A DNA stretch of 64,000 bases, taken from NCBI GenBank assembly GCA_036268485.1, contig DATAUC010000100.1:44589-108588 (forward strand), written 5' to 3'. The notes beneath the pieces were generated by a model, which was given only the letters and a program-made list of their open reading frames with translations, did no database searches and was not told the DNA's origin. The position numbers and the translations under genes were made by a program. Of this stretch, positions 23,460 to 31,837 are shown piece after piece; position 1 is the first letter of the stretch, and each line of letters starts with the position of its first letter. The DNA is from Bog-473 sp036268485 (GTDB taxonomy: Bacteria > Actinomycetota > Acidimicrobiia > Acidimicrobiales > RAAP-2).

Positions 23460-24823
23460 GCCTCGCTCAGGACCGTCCGCAGGGTCTCGGTCATGAACTC
23501 GATCTCGGCCGGTCCGCAGATGAGGGGAGGGGAGAGTTGCACCACCGGGTCGCCCCGGTCGTCGGCCCGGCAGATGAGACCGGCCTCGAAGAGGGCGCCC
23601 GAGAGGTAGCCCCGCAGCAGGCGCTCGGACTCCTCGTCGTTGAAGGACTGCCGGGTCTCCTTGTCCTTGACCAACTCAATGCCGTAGAAGAAGCCGGCCC
23701 CCCGGACGTTGCCCACGATGGGCAGGTCGTACAGCGTCTCCAACGACGCCCGGAACGACGCCTCGGTGTCCTGGACGTGCTGGAGGATCTGCTCGCCCTC
23801 GAACACATCGAGGTTGGCCAGGGCCACGGCACAGCTCACCGGGTGCCCGGCGAAGGTGAAGCCGTGCAGGAAGGAGACGCCCTCGGTCAGGAACGGCTCG
23901 ATGAGCCGGTCCGAGGCGATCATGGCCCCCAGGGGGGCATAGCCCGAGGTGAGCCCCTTGGCCACCGTCATGATGTCGGGCTGGTAGCCGTAGCGCTCGG
24001 CCCCGGTCCAGTAGCCCAGGCGCCCGAAGGCGCAGATGACCTCGTCGGAGACCATGAGCACGCCGTGCCGGTCGCAGATCTGGCGCACCCGCTCGAAGTA
24101 GCCGGGCGGCGGAGGGAAGCAGCCCCCGGCGTTCTGCACCGGCTCCAGGTAGACGGCGGCCACGGTGTCGGCACCCTCACGGACGATGGCCCGCTCGATC
24201 TCGTCGGCCGCCCACTGGCCGAAGGCCACCTCGTTGTCGGCGAAGACGGGGGCCCGGTAGAAGTTGGTGTTGGGCACCTTGATGGCCCCGGGCACCAACG
24301 GCTCGAACGGAGTCTTGAGGTCGGGGATGCCCGTGATGGACAGCGCCCCCATGGTGGTGCCGTGGTAGGCGATATTGCGGCTGATCACCTTGGTGCGCTG
24401 GGGCTGGCCGGTCAGTTTGAAGTACTGCCGGGCCATCTTCCAGGCCGTCTCGACCGCCTCGGAGCCGCCCGAGGTGAAGAAGACGCGGTTGAGATCGCCG
24501 GGCGTCAGGGTGGCGATGCGGTCGGCCAGTTCGACCGCCCGCGGGTGGGCGTAGGTCCACAGCGGGAAGTAGGCCAAGGTGCTGGCCTGCTTGGCCCCGG
24601 CCTCGGCCAACTCGGTGCGGCCGTGGCCCAATTGCGAGGTGAAGAGGCCGGCCAGGCCGTCCAGGTACTTCTTGCCGTGCTGGTCCCACACGTAGGCGCC
24701 TTCGCCCCGCACCATGACCGGAACCTCACTTGTCTCATAGGCGCCCATGCGGCTGAAGTGCATCCACAGGTGCCGCTTGGCCTGGTCGCTCAGGTTGGCG
24801 TTCTCAGGATTGGTACTGCTCAT
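23444..24823 (-). CDS. Class III (omega) aminotransferase
   Basis: 459 residues from ATG 24823, which has GGAGGA just upstream; the open frame extends to 25030, but that part lies over the regulator gene. PLP sites: TSGGSEAVETAWK (phosphate loop), YHGTTMGALS, the Asp of LMVSDEVICAFGR and the Schiff-base Lys in TVAKGLTSGYAPLG near residue 290. The L-W-M-H-F-S-R-M-G start is typical of pyruvate-dependent putrescine/beta-alanine-type transaminases. Combined with the nearby alanine dehydrogenase it suggests pyruvate as amino acceptor. Confidence 0.9.
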   Translation of the reverse strand: MSSTNPENANLSDQAKRHLWMHFSRMGAYETSEVPVMVRGEGAYVWDQHGKKYLDGLAGLFTSQLGHGRTELAEAGAKQASTLAYFPLWTYAHPRAVELADRIATLTPGDLNRVFFTSGGSEAVETAWKMARQYFKLTGQPQRTKVISRNIAYHGTTMGALSITGIPDLKTPFEPLVPGAIKVPNTNFYRAPVFADNEVAFGQWAADEIERAIVREGADTVAAVYLEPVQNAGGCFPPPPGYFERVRQICDRHGVLMVSDEVICAFGRLGYWTGAERYGYQPDIMTVAKGLTSGYAPLGAMIASDRLIEPFLTEGVSFLHGFTFAGHPVSCAVALANLDVFEGEQILQHVQDTEASFRASLETLYDLPIVGNVRGAGFFYGIELVKDKETRQSFNDEESERLLRGYLSGALFEAGLICRADDRGDPVVQLSPPLICGPAEIEFMTETLRTVLSEAWKKL

Positions 24824-24864
24824 TGGTCCTCCACTCGAGGGGTGGCGTCGACGGGAATTCCCGT

Positions 24865-25371
24865 CTACCGCGTACCCCAGCTGTACGTCTGTTTGGCCAG
24901 TTTCAAATAGATGAAGGTCTCGGTGGACCGGACACCCGGGATGGACCGGATGGAGTCGTTGATGACCTGCAGGAGGCCGGCGTCGTCCTCGCAGACCACT
25001 TCCACCAAGAGGTCGAAGGACCCGGCGCACATGACGACGTAGTCGACCTCGGAAAGCGAGGAGAGCTTGTCGGCCACCAGCCGGACATCGCCCTCGACCG
25101 ACACGCCGATCATGGCCTGACGGGTGAAGCCGAGCTGCAGCGGGTCGGTGACGGCCACGATCTGCATGACCCCGGCCTCGCGTAGGCGCTGGACCCGGCG
25201 CCGCACGGCGGCCTCGGACAGGCCCACGGCCTCGGCGATGGCGCCGTAGGGCTGGCGCCCGTCCTGCTGGAGGGCCTCGATAATGGCTCGGTTCGCCGCG
25301 TCGAGGAAGCCGCCGGGGCCGGTCTCACTCTCCTCACCATCGCGGTCCTTCGGCTCGCCCGAGGCGGACAT
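24865..25371 (-). CDS. Lrp/AsnC-family transcriptional regulator
   Basis: 168 residues. The N-terminal winged helix is seen in NRAIIEALQQDGRQPYGAIAEAVGLSEAAVRRRVQRLREAGV and the RAM ligand-binding domain from about 75 to 160 (AMIGVSVEGDVRLVADKLSSL, MCAGSFDLLVEVVCEDD). A polar ~20-residue extension precedes the HTH. It sits between the aminotransferase and the aldehyde dehydrogenase, so it probably controls the amine module in both directions, with an amino acid or amine as effector. Confidence 0.9.
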   Translation of the reverse strand: MSASGEPKDRDGEESETGPGGFLDAANRAIIEALQQDGRQPYGAIAEAVGLSEAAVRRRVQRLREAGVMQIVAVTDPLQLGFTRQAMIGVSVEGDVRLVADKLSSLSEVDYVVMCAGSFDLLVEVVCEDDAGLLQVINDSIRSIPGVRSTETFIYLKLAKQTYSWGTR

Positions 25372-25534
25372 GCCACTCCTAACGTCACTTGGAATATGCA
25401 GAATTGTGACACGAATACCCGACTAGTCAAGCAGAATCCGTCGCTTTAGGGGATGTTTGTTGCGATATCGCTTGTCGCGCCACCCTGGTTCTGTGATTGT
25501 GTAGAGACAGTCCAACTGACCCGAAGGGACCTAC
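25372..25534. promoter_or_regulatory. Divergent control region of the amine module
   Basis: 163 bases between the Lrp gene and the aldehyde dehydrogenase gene. It holds the perfect 10-bp palindrome GCGATATCGC at 25464-25473, the palindrome GACTAGTC near 25423, and a GTCAC...GTGAC pair 17 bases apart at about 25384-25410. These are candidate Lrp-family sites; no clear -35/-10 pair was found. Confidence 0.45.
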
Positions 25535-26962
25535 GTGCGCCGGTTGCAGAACTTCATTGGTGGCTCCTACCGGGATGCCGAGGACGGCCCCACCGCCCCG
25601 CTCATCAACCCGAGTACGGGGGAGCCGTTCGCCGAAGCACCCGTCTCGGGTGCGGCCGACGTCGACCACGCCCTGCGGGTGGCGGAGGGGGCCTTTACGT
25701 CCTGGCGGCGGACCACGCCGTCGGAGCGCGGCCTGGCCCTCATCCGCATTGCCGACGCCATTGAGGCCCGGGCCGAGGAATTGGTGGCCGCCGAGAGCGA
25801 GAACACGGGCAAGCCGATCGCCCTCACCATGGACGAGGAGATCCCGCCCATGGTGGATCAGATCCGTTTCTTCGCCGGGGCCGCCCGCCACCTGCAGGGC
25901 CTGGCCGCGGCGGAGTACATGAGCGGGCACACCTCGTTCATCCGGCGTGAGCCCATCGGGGTGTGCGGCGCCGTGACGCCCTGGAACTACCCCATGATGA
26001 TGGCGGTGTGGAAGTTCGCCCCGGCCCTGGCCGCCGGCAACACGATGGTGCTCAAGCCCTCCGACACCACGCCGGTCACCGCGTTGCTGATGGCCGAGAT
26101 CATGGCTGAGCACCTGCCGCCCGGCGTCTTCAATGTGGTCTGCGGTGACCGCGACACCGGGCGCGCTCTGGTGGAGCACGACATCCCGGCCATGGTGTCG
26201 GTGACCGGGTCGGTGCGGGCCGGCATGGAAGTGGCCGCCGCCGCCGCGCCCACCCTCAAGCGCGTCCATCTTGAGCTCGGCGGCAAGGCACCCTGCATCG
26301 TCTTCGATGACGCCGACGTCGAAGCGGCCGCCGCCGGCATCGCCGGGGCGGGCTACTTCAATGCCGGGCAGGACTGCACGGCGGCCACTCGCGTGCTGGC
26401 TGGTCCCGGCATCGGCCGTGACCTGCTGGCCGCCCTGGTCGATGCGGCGGAAGGTACGACGGTCGGCCCTCCCGACAACACCGACGCCGACTACGGACCG
26501 CTCAACAACGCCACCCAGCTCGAGCGGGTGCGCGGATTCGTCGAGCGGGCCCCGTCCCACGCCGATGTCGCCACCGGCGGGACGCCGGTGGGCGCCCGGG
26601 GGTACTGCTTCGCCCCCACCGTGGTGTCGGGCCTGCGCCAGGATGACGAGCTGGTGCAGTCCGAGATCTTCGGCCCCGTCATCACCGTGCAGCAGTTCAG
26701 CGACGAGGGCGAGGCGCTGCGCTGGGCCAACGGGGTCGACTACGGCCTGGCCTCGTCGGTGTGGACCAAGGACCACGGCCGGGCCATGCGCATGGCCCGC
26801 GACCTCGACTTCGGGTGCGTGTGGATCAATACGCACATCCCCCTGTTGGCTGAGATGCCGCACGGCGGCTTCAAGAAGTCGGGCTACGGCAAGGACCTCT
26901 CGGTCTACGGCTTCGAGGACTACACCCGCATCAAGCACGTCATGAGCAACATTGAGGAGTAA
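25535..26962 (+). CDS. Aldehyde dehydrogenase (aminobutyraldehyde dehydrogenase-like)
   Basis: 475 residues, full-length NAD-dependent ALDH. Visible sites: VTPWNYPMMMAVWK (cofactor and oxyanion Asn), KPSDTTPVTA, the general-base Glu in LELGGKAP and the catalytic Cys in NAGQDCTA. The last block IKHVMSNIE is typical of the gamma-aminobutyraldehyde dehydrogenase group. The start is GTG at 25535 after GAAGGGA. It would oxidise the aldehyde made by the amine oxidoreductase or transaminase next door. Confidence 0.9.
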   Translation: MRRLQNFIGGSYRDAEDGPTAPLINPSTGEPFAEAPVSGAADVDHALRVAEGAFTSWRRTTPSERGLALIRIADAIEARAEELVAAESENTGKPIALTMDEEIPPMVDQIRFFAGAARHLQGLAAAEYMSGHTSFIRREPIGVCGAVTPWNYPMMMAVWKFAPALAAGNTMVLKPSDTTPVTALLMAEIMAEHLPPGVFNVVCGDRDTGRALVEHDIPAMVSVTGSVRAGMEVAAAAAPTLKRVHLELGGKAPCIVFDDADVEAAAAGIAGAGYFNAGQDCTAATRVLAGPGIGRDLLAALVDAAEGTTVGPPDNTDADYGPLNNATQLERVRGFVERAPSHADVATGGTPVGARGYCFAPTVVSGLRQDDELVQSEIFGPVITVQQFSDEGEALRWANGVDYGLASSVWTKDHGRAMRMARDLDFGCVWINTHIPLLAEMPHGGFKKSGYGKDLSVYGFEDYTRIKHVMSNIEE

Positions 26963-26965
26963 CCC

Positions 26966-28087
26966 GTGATCGTCGGTATCCCCAAGGAAGTCAAGGACGA
27001 CGAATACAGAGTGGCCATCACGCCGGCCGGCGTGCGTGAGCTCACCTCGGCCGGCCACACCGTCTACGTCGAGGCCGGTGCCGGTGAAGGTTCGACCATG
27101 CCCGACGACGACTTCGTGCGCACCGGGGCCACGATCATCCCCTCGTCCGACGACGTGTGGGCGGCAGCGGACCTGGTCTGCAAGGTGAAGGAGCCGGTGG
27201 GGTCTGAATACCACCGCCTCAGCGCCCGGGCCGACCAGACCCTCTTCACCTATCTGCACTTGGCCGCCTCGCGTGAGTGCACCGACGCCCTCGTCGCCGG
27301 GGGCAACGTGGCCATCGCCTATGAGACCGTCCGTCAGAGCGACAACTCGCTGCCCCTGCTCGCCCCCATGAGCGAGGTGGCCGGGCGCATGGCGCCCCTG
27401 ATGGGGGCGCACCACCTGATGCGGGCCGGAGGTGGGCGGGGCACGCTGGTCTGCGGTGTGCCCGGCGTGCAGGCGGCCAAGGTGGTCATCCTCGGCGCCG
27501 GCGTGGCCGGTTTCGCCGCCGCCACCATGGCGGTCGGCATGCACTCCAACGTCTACGTGCTCGACCGCAACCTCGACCGCCTGCGCGAGGTGGACCATCA
27601 CTTCCGGGGTGGGCTTGAGACCATCGCCTCGTCCCAGCACGCCATTGAGGAGGTGTGCCTGGACGCCGACATCGTCATCGGTGCCGTGCTGGTGGTGGGC
27701 GCCCGCGCTCCCCGCCTGGTCTCCGACGCGCTGGTCGCGCGCATGCAGAAGGGCTCGGTGCTGGTCGACATCTCGGTCGACCAGGGCGGCTGTTTCGAGT
27801 CCACCCATCCCACGACGCACTCGCACCCGACCTATGAGGTGCACGGCTCCATCTTCTACTGCGTGGCCAACATGCCGGGCGGCGTGCCGCACACGTCGAC
27901 CCACGCCCTGGCCAACGCCACGCTGCCTTACGTGTTGAGCATTGCGGCCGACGGCTGGAAGGGCGCGGCCCGTCACGACCCGGCTCTGGCCGAGGGTGTC
28001 AACGTGGTTGGTGGACAGATCACCTATGAGCCGGTGGCCGACGCGCACGGGCTGCCCTACGCGCCGTTGGCCGACCTACTCGCCTAA
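26966..28087 (+). CDS. ald: Alanine dehydrogenase
   Basis: 373 residues, standard length. NAD-dependent interconversion of alanine with pyruvate and ammonia. Active-site residues seen: the Lys in CKVKEPVGSEY, the His in YLHLAASREC, the NAD motif VVILGAGVAGFAAATMAVG and the Asp in VDISVDQGGC; the family signature HTSTHALANATLPY is also present. GTG start 3 bases after the aldehyde dehydrogenase, so the two form an operon. It can recycle alanine made by the pyruvate-dependent transaminase. Confidence 0.95.
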   Translation: MIVGIPKEVKDDEYRVAITPAGVRELTSAGHTVYVEAGAGEGSTMPDDDFVRTGATIIPSSDDVWAAADLVCKVKEPVGSEYHRLSARADQTLFTYLHLAASRECTDALVAGGNVAIAYETVRQSDNSLPLLAPMSEVAGRMAPLMGAHHLMRAGGGRGTLVCGVPGVQAAKVVILGAGVAGFAAATMAVGMHSNVYVLDRNLDRLREVDHHFRGGLETIASSQHAIEEVCLDADIVIGAVLVVGARAPRLVSDALVARMQKGSVLVDISVDQGGCFESTHPTTHSHPTYEVHGSIFYCVANMPGGVPHTSTHALANATLPYVLSIAADGWKGAARHDPALAEGVNVVGGQITYEPVADAHGLPYAPLADLLA

Positions 28088-28133
28088 CGGAGCGTGCGAC
28101 CGGAATTTGCGGGCCGGCACTAACGTGCCCGGC

Positions 28134-29096
28134 ATGCGAATGCGGGCGGGACTCAGAGGGATAACGCTGTCGGTCGTGGCGTCGGCGCTGACCTTGGCCA
28201 CCGTGGCCACGGCGGCGGTTGTGGTGTCGGCTGCGCCGGCCGGCGCGGTGCCGTTGCCGGTCGGTACCATCGTCCAGGGCGCCCTGGCCGAGATCTTCAG
28301 TCCCGAGAGCACGCCGCCGGGCATGAACAACTGGTCGTGCGTGCCGTCGGCCGCCCACCCCTACCCGGTGATCCTGGTCCACGGCACGGTGGTCAACGAA
28401 GCTCTCTCGTGGCAGGCGCTCTCGCCCGAGCTGGTCAATGCCGGCTACTGCGTCTACGGCTTCAACTACGGAGAAGGTCCGGCGTCGGTCAACCGGGTCG
28501 ACGGCGAGAGCGACATCGCCACCTCGGCCGAACAGCTGGCCACCTTCATCTTCTACGTGCTGACCGCCACCAAAGCGGCTCAGGTCGACATCGTCGGCCA
28601 CTCCCAGGGCGGCATGATGCCGCGCTACGCCATGAAGTACCTGGGCGATGGTCCCAAGGTGCACATGTTGGTCGGCCTGGCCCCGTCGAACCACGGCACC
28701 ACGTTGGACTCGAGCGCGCCCTTCCTCGCCGTCCTACACGGGTTGGGCCTCAACGTCTTCAATCTCATTGGCTGCATCTCCTGTACCCAGCAGGTGAACG
28801 GCCAGGGCCAGTCCGTCATCGCCAACCTCAACGCCGGCGGAGAGACCGTGCCCGGCGTGCAGTACGTGGTCATCGAATCCCGCTACGACGAGGTGGTGAC
28901 GCCGTACACGTCAGCCTTCTTGAACGATCCCGGCGTGCAGAACATCCTGCTGCAGGACCAGTGCCCGCTGGACTTCTCCGAGCACATCGGGATCATTTAC
29001 GACCCGGTCGCTCTCCAAGATGTGATGAATGCGCTCGGTCCGGACGACCCGTCGTTCCAGCCCGCCTGCAGCTTCGTGCCACCCGGCATCGGGTAG
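28134..29096 (+). CDS. Secreted alpha/beta-hydrolase lipase
   Basis: 320 residues from ATG 28134 (or 28140). The basic start and hydrophobic run to A-P-A-G-A-V form a signal peptide. The mature enzyme shows the oxyanion region PVILVHGTVVNEALSWQ, the nucleophile elbow GHSQGG, a later acidic residue in ESRYDEVVTPYTSAF, and the probable His in FSEHIGIIYD. Several Cys pairs (NWSC, CISC, QDQC, PAC) suggest disulfides outside the cell. It resembles actinobacterial triacylglycerol lipases and would release fatty acids for the nearby acyl-CoA genes. Confidence 0.88.
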   Translation: MRMRAGLRGITLSVVASALTLATVATAAVVVSAAPAGAVPLPVGTIVQGALAEIFSPESTPPGMNNWSCVPSAAHPYPVILVHGTVVNEALSWQALSPELVNAGYCVYGFNYGEGPASVNRVDGESDIATSAEQLATFIFYVLTATKAAQVDIVGHSQGGMMPRYAMKYLGDGPKVHMLVGLAPSNHGTTLDSSAPFLAVLHGLGLNVFNLIGCISCTQQVNGQGQSVIANLNAGGETVPGVQYVVIESRYDEVVTPYTSAFLNDPGVQNILLQDQCPLDFSEHIGIIYDPVALQDVMNALGPDDPSFQPACSFVPPGIG

Positions 29097-29103
29097 CGCC
29101 CGA

Positions 29104-30297
29104 TTACCCGAGGGCGGTACCGAGCACCGAGACGAAGGACACCATCTCGCCCGGGTAGCCGCCCAGGTTGTGCACCAGGGCCAGGCCGCGGTCGGTGGTG
29201 GCGATCTGGCGCTCGGCGGTGGCCTCGTGGCGCATCTGCAGCCAGCACTCGAAGAACATGCGCAAGCCGGAGGCGCCGACCGGGTGCCCGAAGCTCTTCA
29301 GGCCGCCGTCGGGGTTGATGGGGAGATCACCGTCGAGGGCGAAGGTGCCGGCCTGTACTTCCTTCCAGGCCGTGCCCCGCTCGGCAAAGCCCAGGTCCTC
29401 CATGAGAACCAATTCGGTGGGGGTGAAGCAGTCGTGTACCTCGGCCATGGCCAGCTGACGACGGGGTTCGGTGATGCCGGCCTGCGCGTAGGCGTCGGCC
29501 GCCGCGGCTTCGCACTCGGGGAAGTGGGTGTAGTCGTAGTCGGGGTCGCTCAGTCCCGAGCCGCTCCCGGTGGCGAAGGACAGCGCCTTTATGTACAGCG
29601 GACGGTCGGTGTACTTCAGCGCATCCTCGGCCCGCACCACGATGGCCGCCGCCGCACCGTCGGCCACACCGGAACAGTCGAAGACCCCGAGGCTGCCGGC
29701 CAGGCGGGGGGACTTGAGGGCGGTCTCCTTGGTGATCTCGCGCTTGAACTGGGCCCGCGGGTTGCGGGCTCCGTTGTAGTGGTTCTTGACGGCGATGCTG
29801 GCCAGCACGTCGGCCATGGTCTCGTCATCCACGCCGTACTTGTGGCCGTAGGCGGGAGCCACCATGGAGTACATGGCGGCGGCGGTCAGCGTGCGGGCCG
29901 TGCCGTCGCTGGGCGGGTTCATGGCGTTGAGCCCCTGGAACCCGCTGTCCTTGACCTTCTCGGCCCCGACCGCCATGGCCACGTCGTAGGCCCCCGAGGC
30001 CACGGCATAGGCGGCCGCCCGCAGGGCTTCGGAGCCCGTGGTGCAGTAGTTCTCCACCCGGGTCACCGGCTTGTTCTTGAGTTGGAGGGGCCGGGCCAGC
30101 GTGATGCCGCTCATGCCGCTCTGCGCCGTGCCGAACCAATAGGCGTCGACGTCGTCCTTGGTCACGCCGGCCGAAGTGAAGGCGTCGGTGCTGGCGTTGA
30201 CGATCAGGTCGTCCAACCCCTTGTCCCAGTGCTCGGCAAAGGCCGTGCAGCCCATGCCGACAATGGCCACCTGGTCGCGGATGCCGTGTGAACCCAT
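29104..30297 (-). CDS. Thiolase-family acetyl-CoA acetyltransferase / lipid-transfer protein
   Basis: 397 residues. Thiolase fold with the nucleophile Cys in ENYCTTGSEALRAA, H-D-C-F-T-P-T-E in the second motif and GHPVGASGLRM near the end. The order fits the SCP-x/lipid-transfer thiolase group used in steroid and branched-chain degradation. Its start codon overlaps the upstream stop as TGATG, so it is coupled to the synthase/DUF35 fusion gene, the usual partner arrangement of thiolase and DUF35. Confidence 0.88.
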   Translation of the reverse strand: MGSHGIRDQVAIVGMGCTAFAEHWDKGLDDLIVNASTDAFTSAGVTKDDVDAYWFGTAQSGMSGITLARPLQLKNKPVTRVENYCTTGSEALRAAAYAVASGAYDVAMAVGAEKVKDSGFQGLNAMNPPSDGTARTLTAAAMYSMVAPAYGHKYGVDDETMADVLASIAVKNHYNGARNPRAQFKREITKETALKSPRLAGSLGVFDCSGVADGAAAAIVVRAEDALKYTDRPLYIKALSFATGSGSGLSDPDYDYTHFPECEAAAADAYAQAGITEPRRQLAMAEVHDCFTPTELVLMEDLGFAERGTAWKEVQAGTFALDGDLPINPDGGLKSFGHPVGASGLRMFFECWLQMRHEATAERQIATTDRGLALVHNLGGYPGEMVSFVSVLGTALG

Positions 30298-31751
30298 CAG
30301 GCCGTCCCTCCTTGGCGCACGGGGCGCCCTTTCCAGAAGTAGTCGTGAATCCCATCGGCCGTGAAGAGCCGGCGGAATGTCATCTCAATCCGGCCGCCTG
30401 CCTTGATCACGGTGTCCCCAACATCGGTCAGCTCGACCGGGTAGCGCCCGCCACCGTCGAAGTCGACGACGGCGAAGACGATGGGCGGGCTGGGGGAGTA
30501 GGCCAAGCGGTCGATGGTGGACGTCACCACCGTGCCCAGGACATCGGCCATGGCGAGGGGCTCCATGTCATCTACGGCGCCGCCCTCCATGGAGATACGG
30601 GAGGGGGGCAGGTGGATGGCCCCCGAGGACCGGTCCTTCGACCCGACGAAGCCGAACTTCCAGCCTTCGTTGCGGTGCGCCGCCGTGCTCGAGACGCGCG
30701 CCGGCTCGGGGCGCCGGGGCGGCTCGGGCTGGAGCTGTCCTCGCCAGGCCAGGAACTTCGAATAGGGCAGCTCGGTCCCCTCGGCGATCTGCTGGCGCAC
30801 CGGCCGGGCCGGGTGCCAGGACCCCAGGGCCTCGGTGGTCCGCAGCACCACGGCGTCGGCGCCGTCGGCTAGGTGCACCAGCACCACGGTGGTACCGGCG
30901 GCTGCCGGCGCGGCGGCCAGTGCTTCGAGCACGGACGAGAGAACGAGGAGGGGATGCGCGGTGCCGGTCTGGCCCACGGTCTGGGAAAGGTCGTCGGTCA
31001 GCGCGCTTTCGTCGACCCCGAGTTTCTTGGTCAGAGCGGCGACCGCCCGCCCGTGCATACCGGTGACGATGACGCGCCCGACGTCGGACAGGTCGAGTCC
31101 GGCCGCCTTGAGGGCCCGGTCGAAGACGTCGCGGCCCAGCTCGAGATAGCGGTTCTCGCCGAAGCGCTCCTCCCAGAGTTTGGACACCCGGTCGCCCGGT
31201 GTGCGCCAGCGGTCGGTGAATTCGTCCGTGGCCGACGCGCTGGCCACCAACTCGGCCACCACGCCGGCGCCCTCGCCGACGAGCAGGGCGGCCGCGCCGT
31301 CACCACCAGCGGCCTCGTCGCCACTGGTGGGCAGCCCGTCGCGCAGGTCGGCGGCGACCAGCAGGGTCGTCCCCGATCCGTTGAGCGCCGTGAGCAGGCA
31401 CCCGATACCCGAGCGCAGGGCCCCCCCGAAGTCGTAGGCCGGCACGTCAGCGGGCAGCCGCAAAGCGGCAGCGACGGCGGTGGCGTTCGTCTTGTCGAGG
31501 TAGGCCGGTGACGAGGTGGCAAACCACATGGTGGTCGGCGTGATGTCCGGAGCGCTCTTGGCCGCCAACCGGGCCGCCTCGACACCCAGGGTGGTGCTGT
31601 CCTCATCATGGGAGGCCACGGCGCGGGCGCCCTTGCCGCCTCCACTGCCCATGAACGCCGCAATGTCTGACCGGGAAAGCCGCCGGTAGGGCACGTAGCC
31701 CGCCGCACTGATGATGCCTCGCACGGCCGATGAGCCTACCGGCCGCTCCAT
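30297..31751 (-). CDS. HMG-CoA synthase/KAS III-like domain fused to a DUF35 OB-fold domain
   Basis: 484 residues. The N-terminal ~340 residues follow a ketoacyl synthase III / HMG-CoA synthase fold (TTLGVEAARLA, GDGAAALLVGEGAG, VTGMHGRAVAAL, GQTGTAHPLLVL). No Cys stands at the expected nucleophile site (YDFGGALRSG), so it may be non-catalytic. The C-terminal ~140 residues are a DUF35 acyl-CoA-binding OB fold (LGTVVTSTIDRLAYSP, PIVFAVVDFDGGGRYPVELTD) without the usual zinc-ribbon Cys pairs. GTG 31724 (M-R-G-I-I-S-A-A-G-Y-V-P) is a likely alternative start. The operator-like palindrome at 31757 is directly upstream. It probably works with the coupled thiolase. Confidence 0.83.
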   Translation of the reverse strand: MERPVGSSAVRGIISAAGYVPYRRLSRSDIAAFMGSGGGKGARAVASHDEDSTTLGVEAARLAAKSAPDITPTTMWFATSSPAYLDKTNATAVAAALRLPADVPAYDFGGALRSGIGCLLTALNGSGTTLLVAADLRDGLPTSGDEAAGGDGAAALLVGEGAGVVAELVASASATDEFTDRWRTPGDRVSKLWEERFGENRYLELGRDVFDRALKAAGLDLSDVGRVIVTGMHGRAVAALTKKLGVDESALTDDLSQTVGQTGTAHPLLVLSSVLEALAAAPAAAGTTVVLVHLADGADAVVLRTTEALGSWHPARPVRQQIAEGTELPYSKFLAWRGQLQPEPPRRPEPARVSSTAAHRNEGWKFGFVGSKDRSSGAIHLPPSRISMEGGAVDDMEPLAMADVLGTVVTSTIDRLAYSPSPPIVFAVVDFDGGGRYPVELTDVGDTVIKAGGRIEMTFRRLFTADGIHDYFWKGRPVRQGGTA

Positions 31752-31756
31752 GGGAT

Positions 31757-31775
31757 ACCTGACGGGTCGTCAGGT
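31757..31775. promoter_or_regulatory. TetR-type operator candidate
   Basis: ACCTGACG-GGT-CGTCAGGT is a perfect 8-bp inverted repeat with a 3-base spacer between the divergent synthase/DUF35 gene and the cyclase-fusion gene. Its core differs in one base of 15 from the site at 37095-37109 upstream of an acyl-CoA dehydrogenase operon. Confidence 0.65.
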
Positions 31776-31837
31776 GTGTCGTTTGATGTGGCCGGGCGGA
31801 ACCTGCGCCGTGCAGCGGAACCGAGCAAACTGCAGCC

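Noticed and set aside
25427..28048. Long minus-strand frame opposite the aldehyde and alanine dehydrogenase genes (873 codons)
   Set aside because: Antisense shadow with repetitive His/Gly/Val composition and no motifs.
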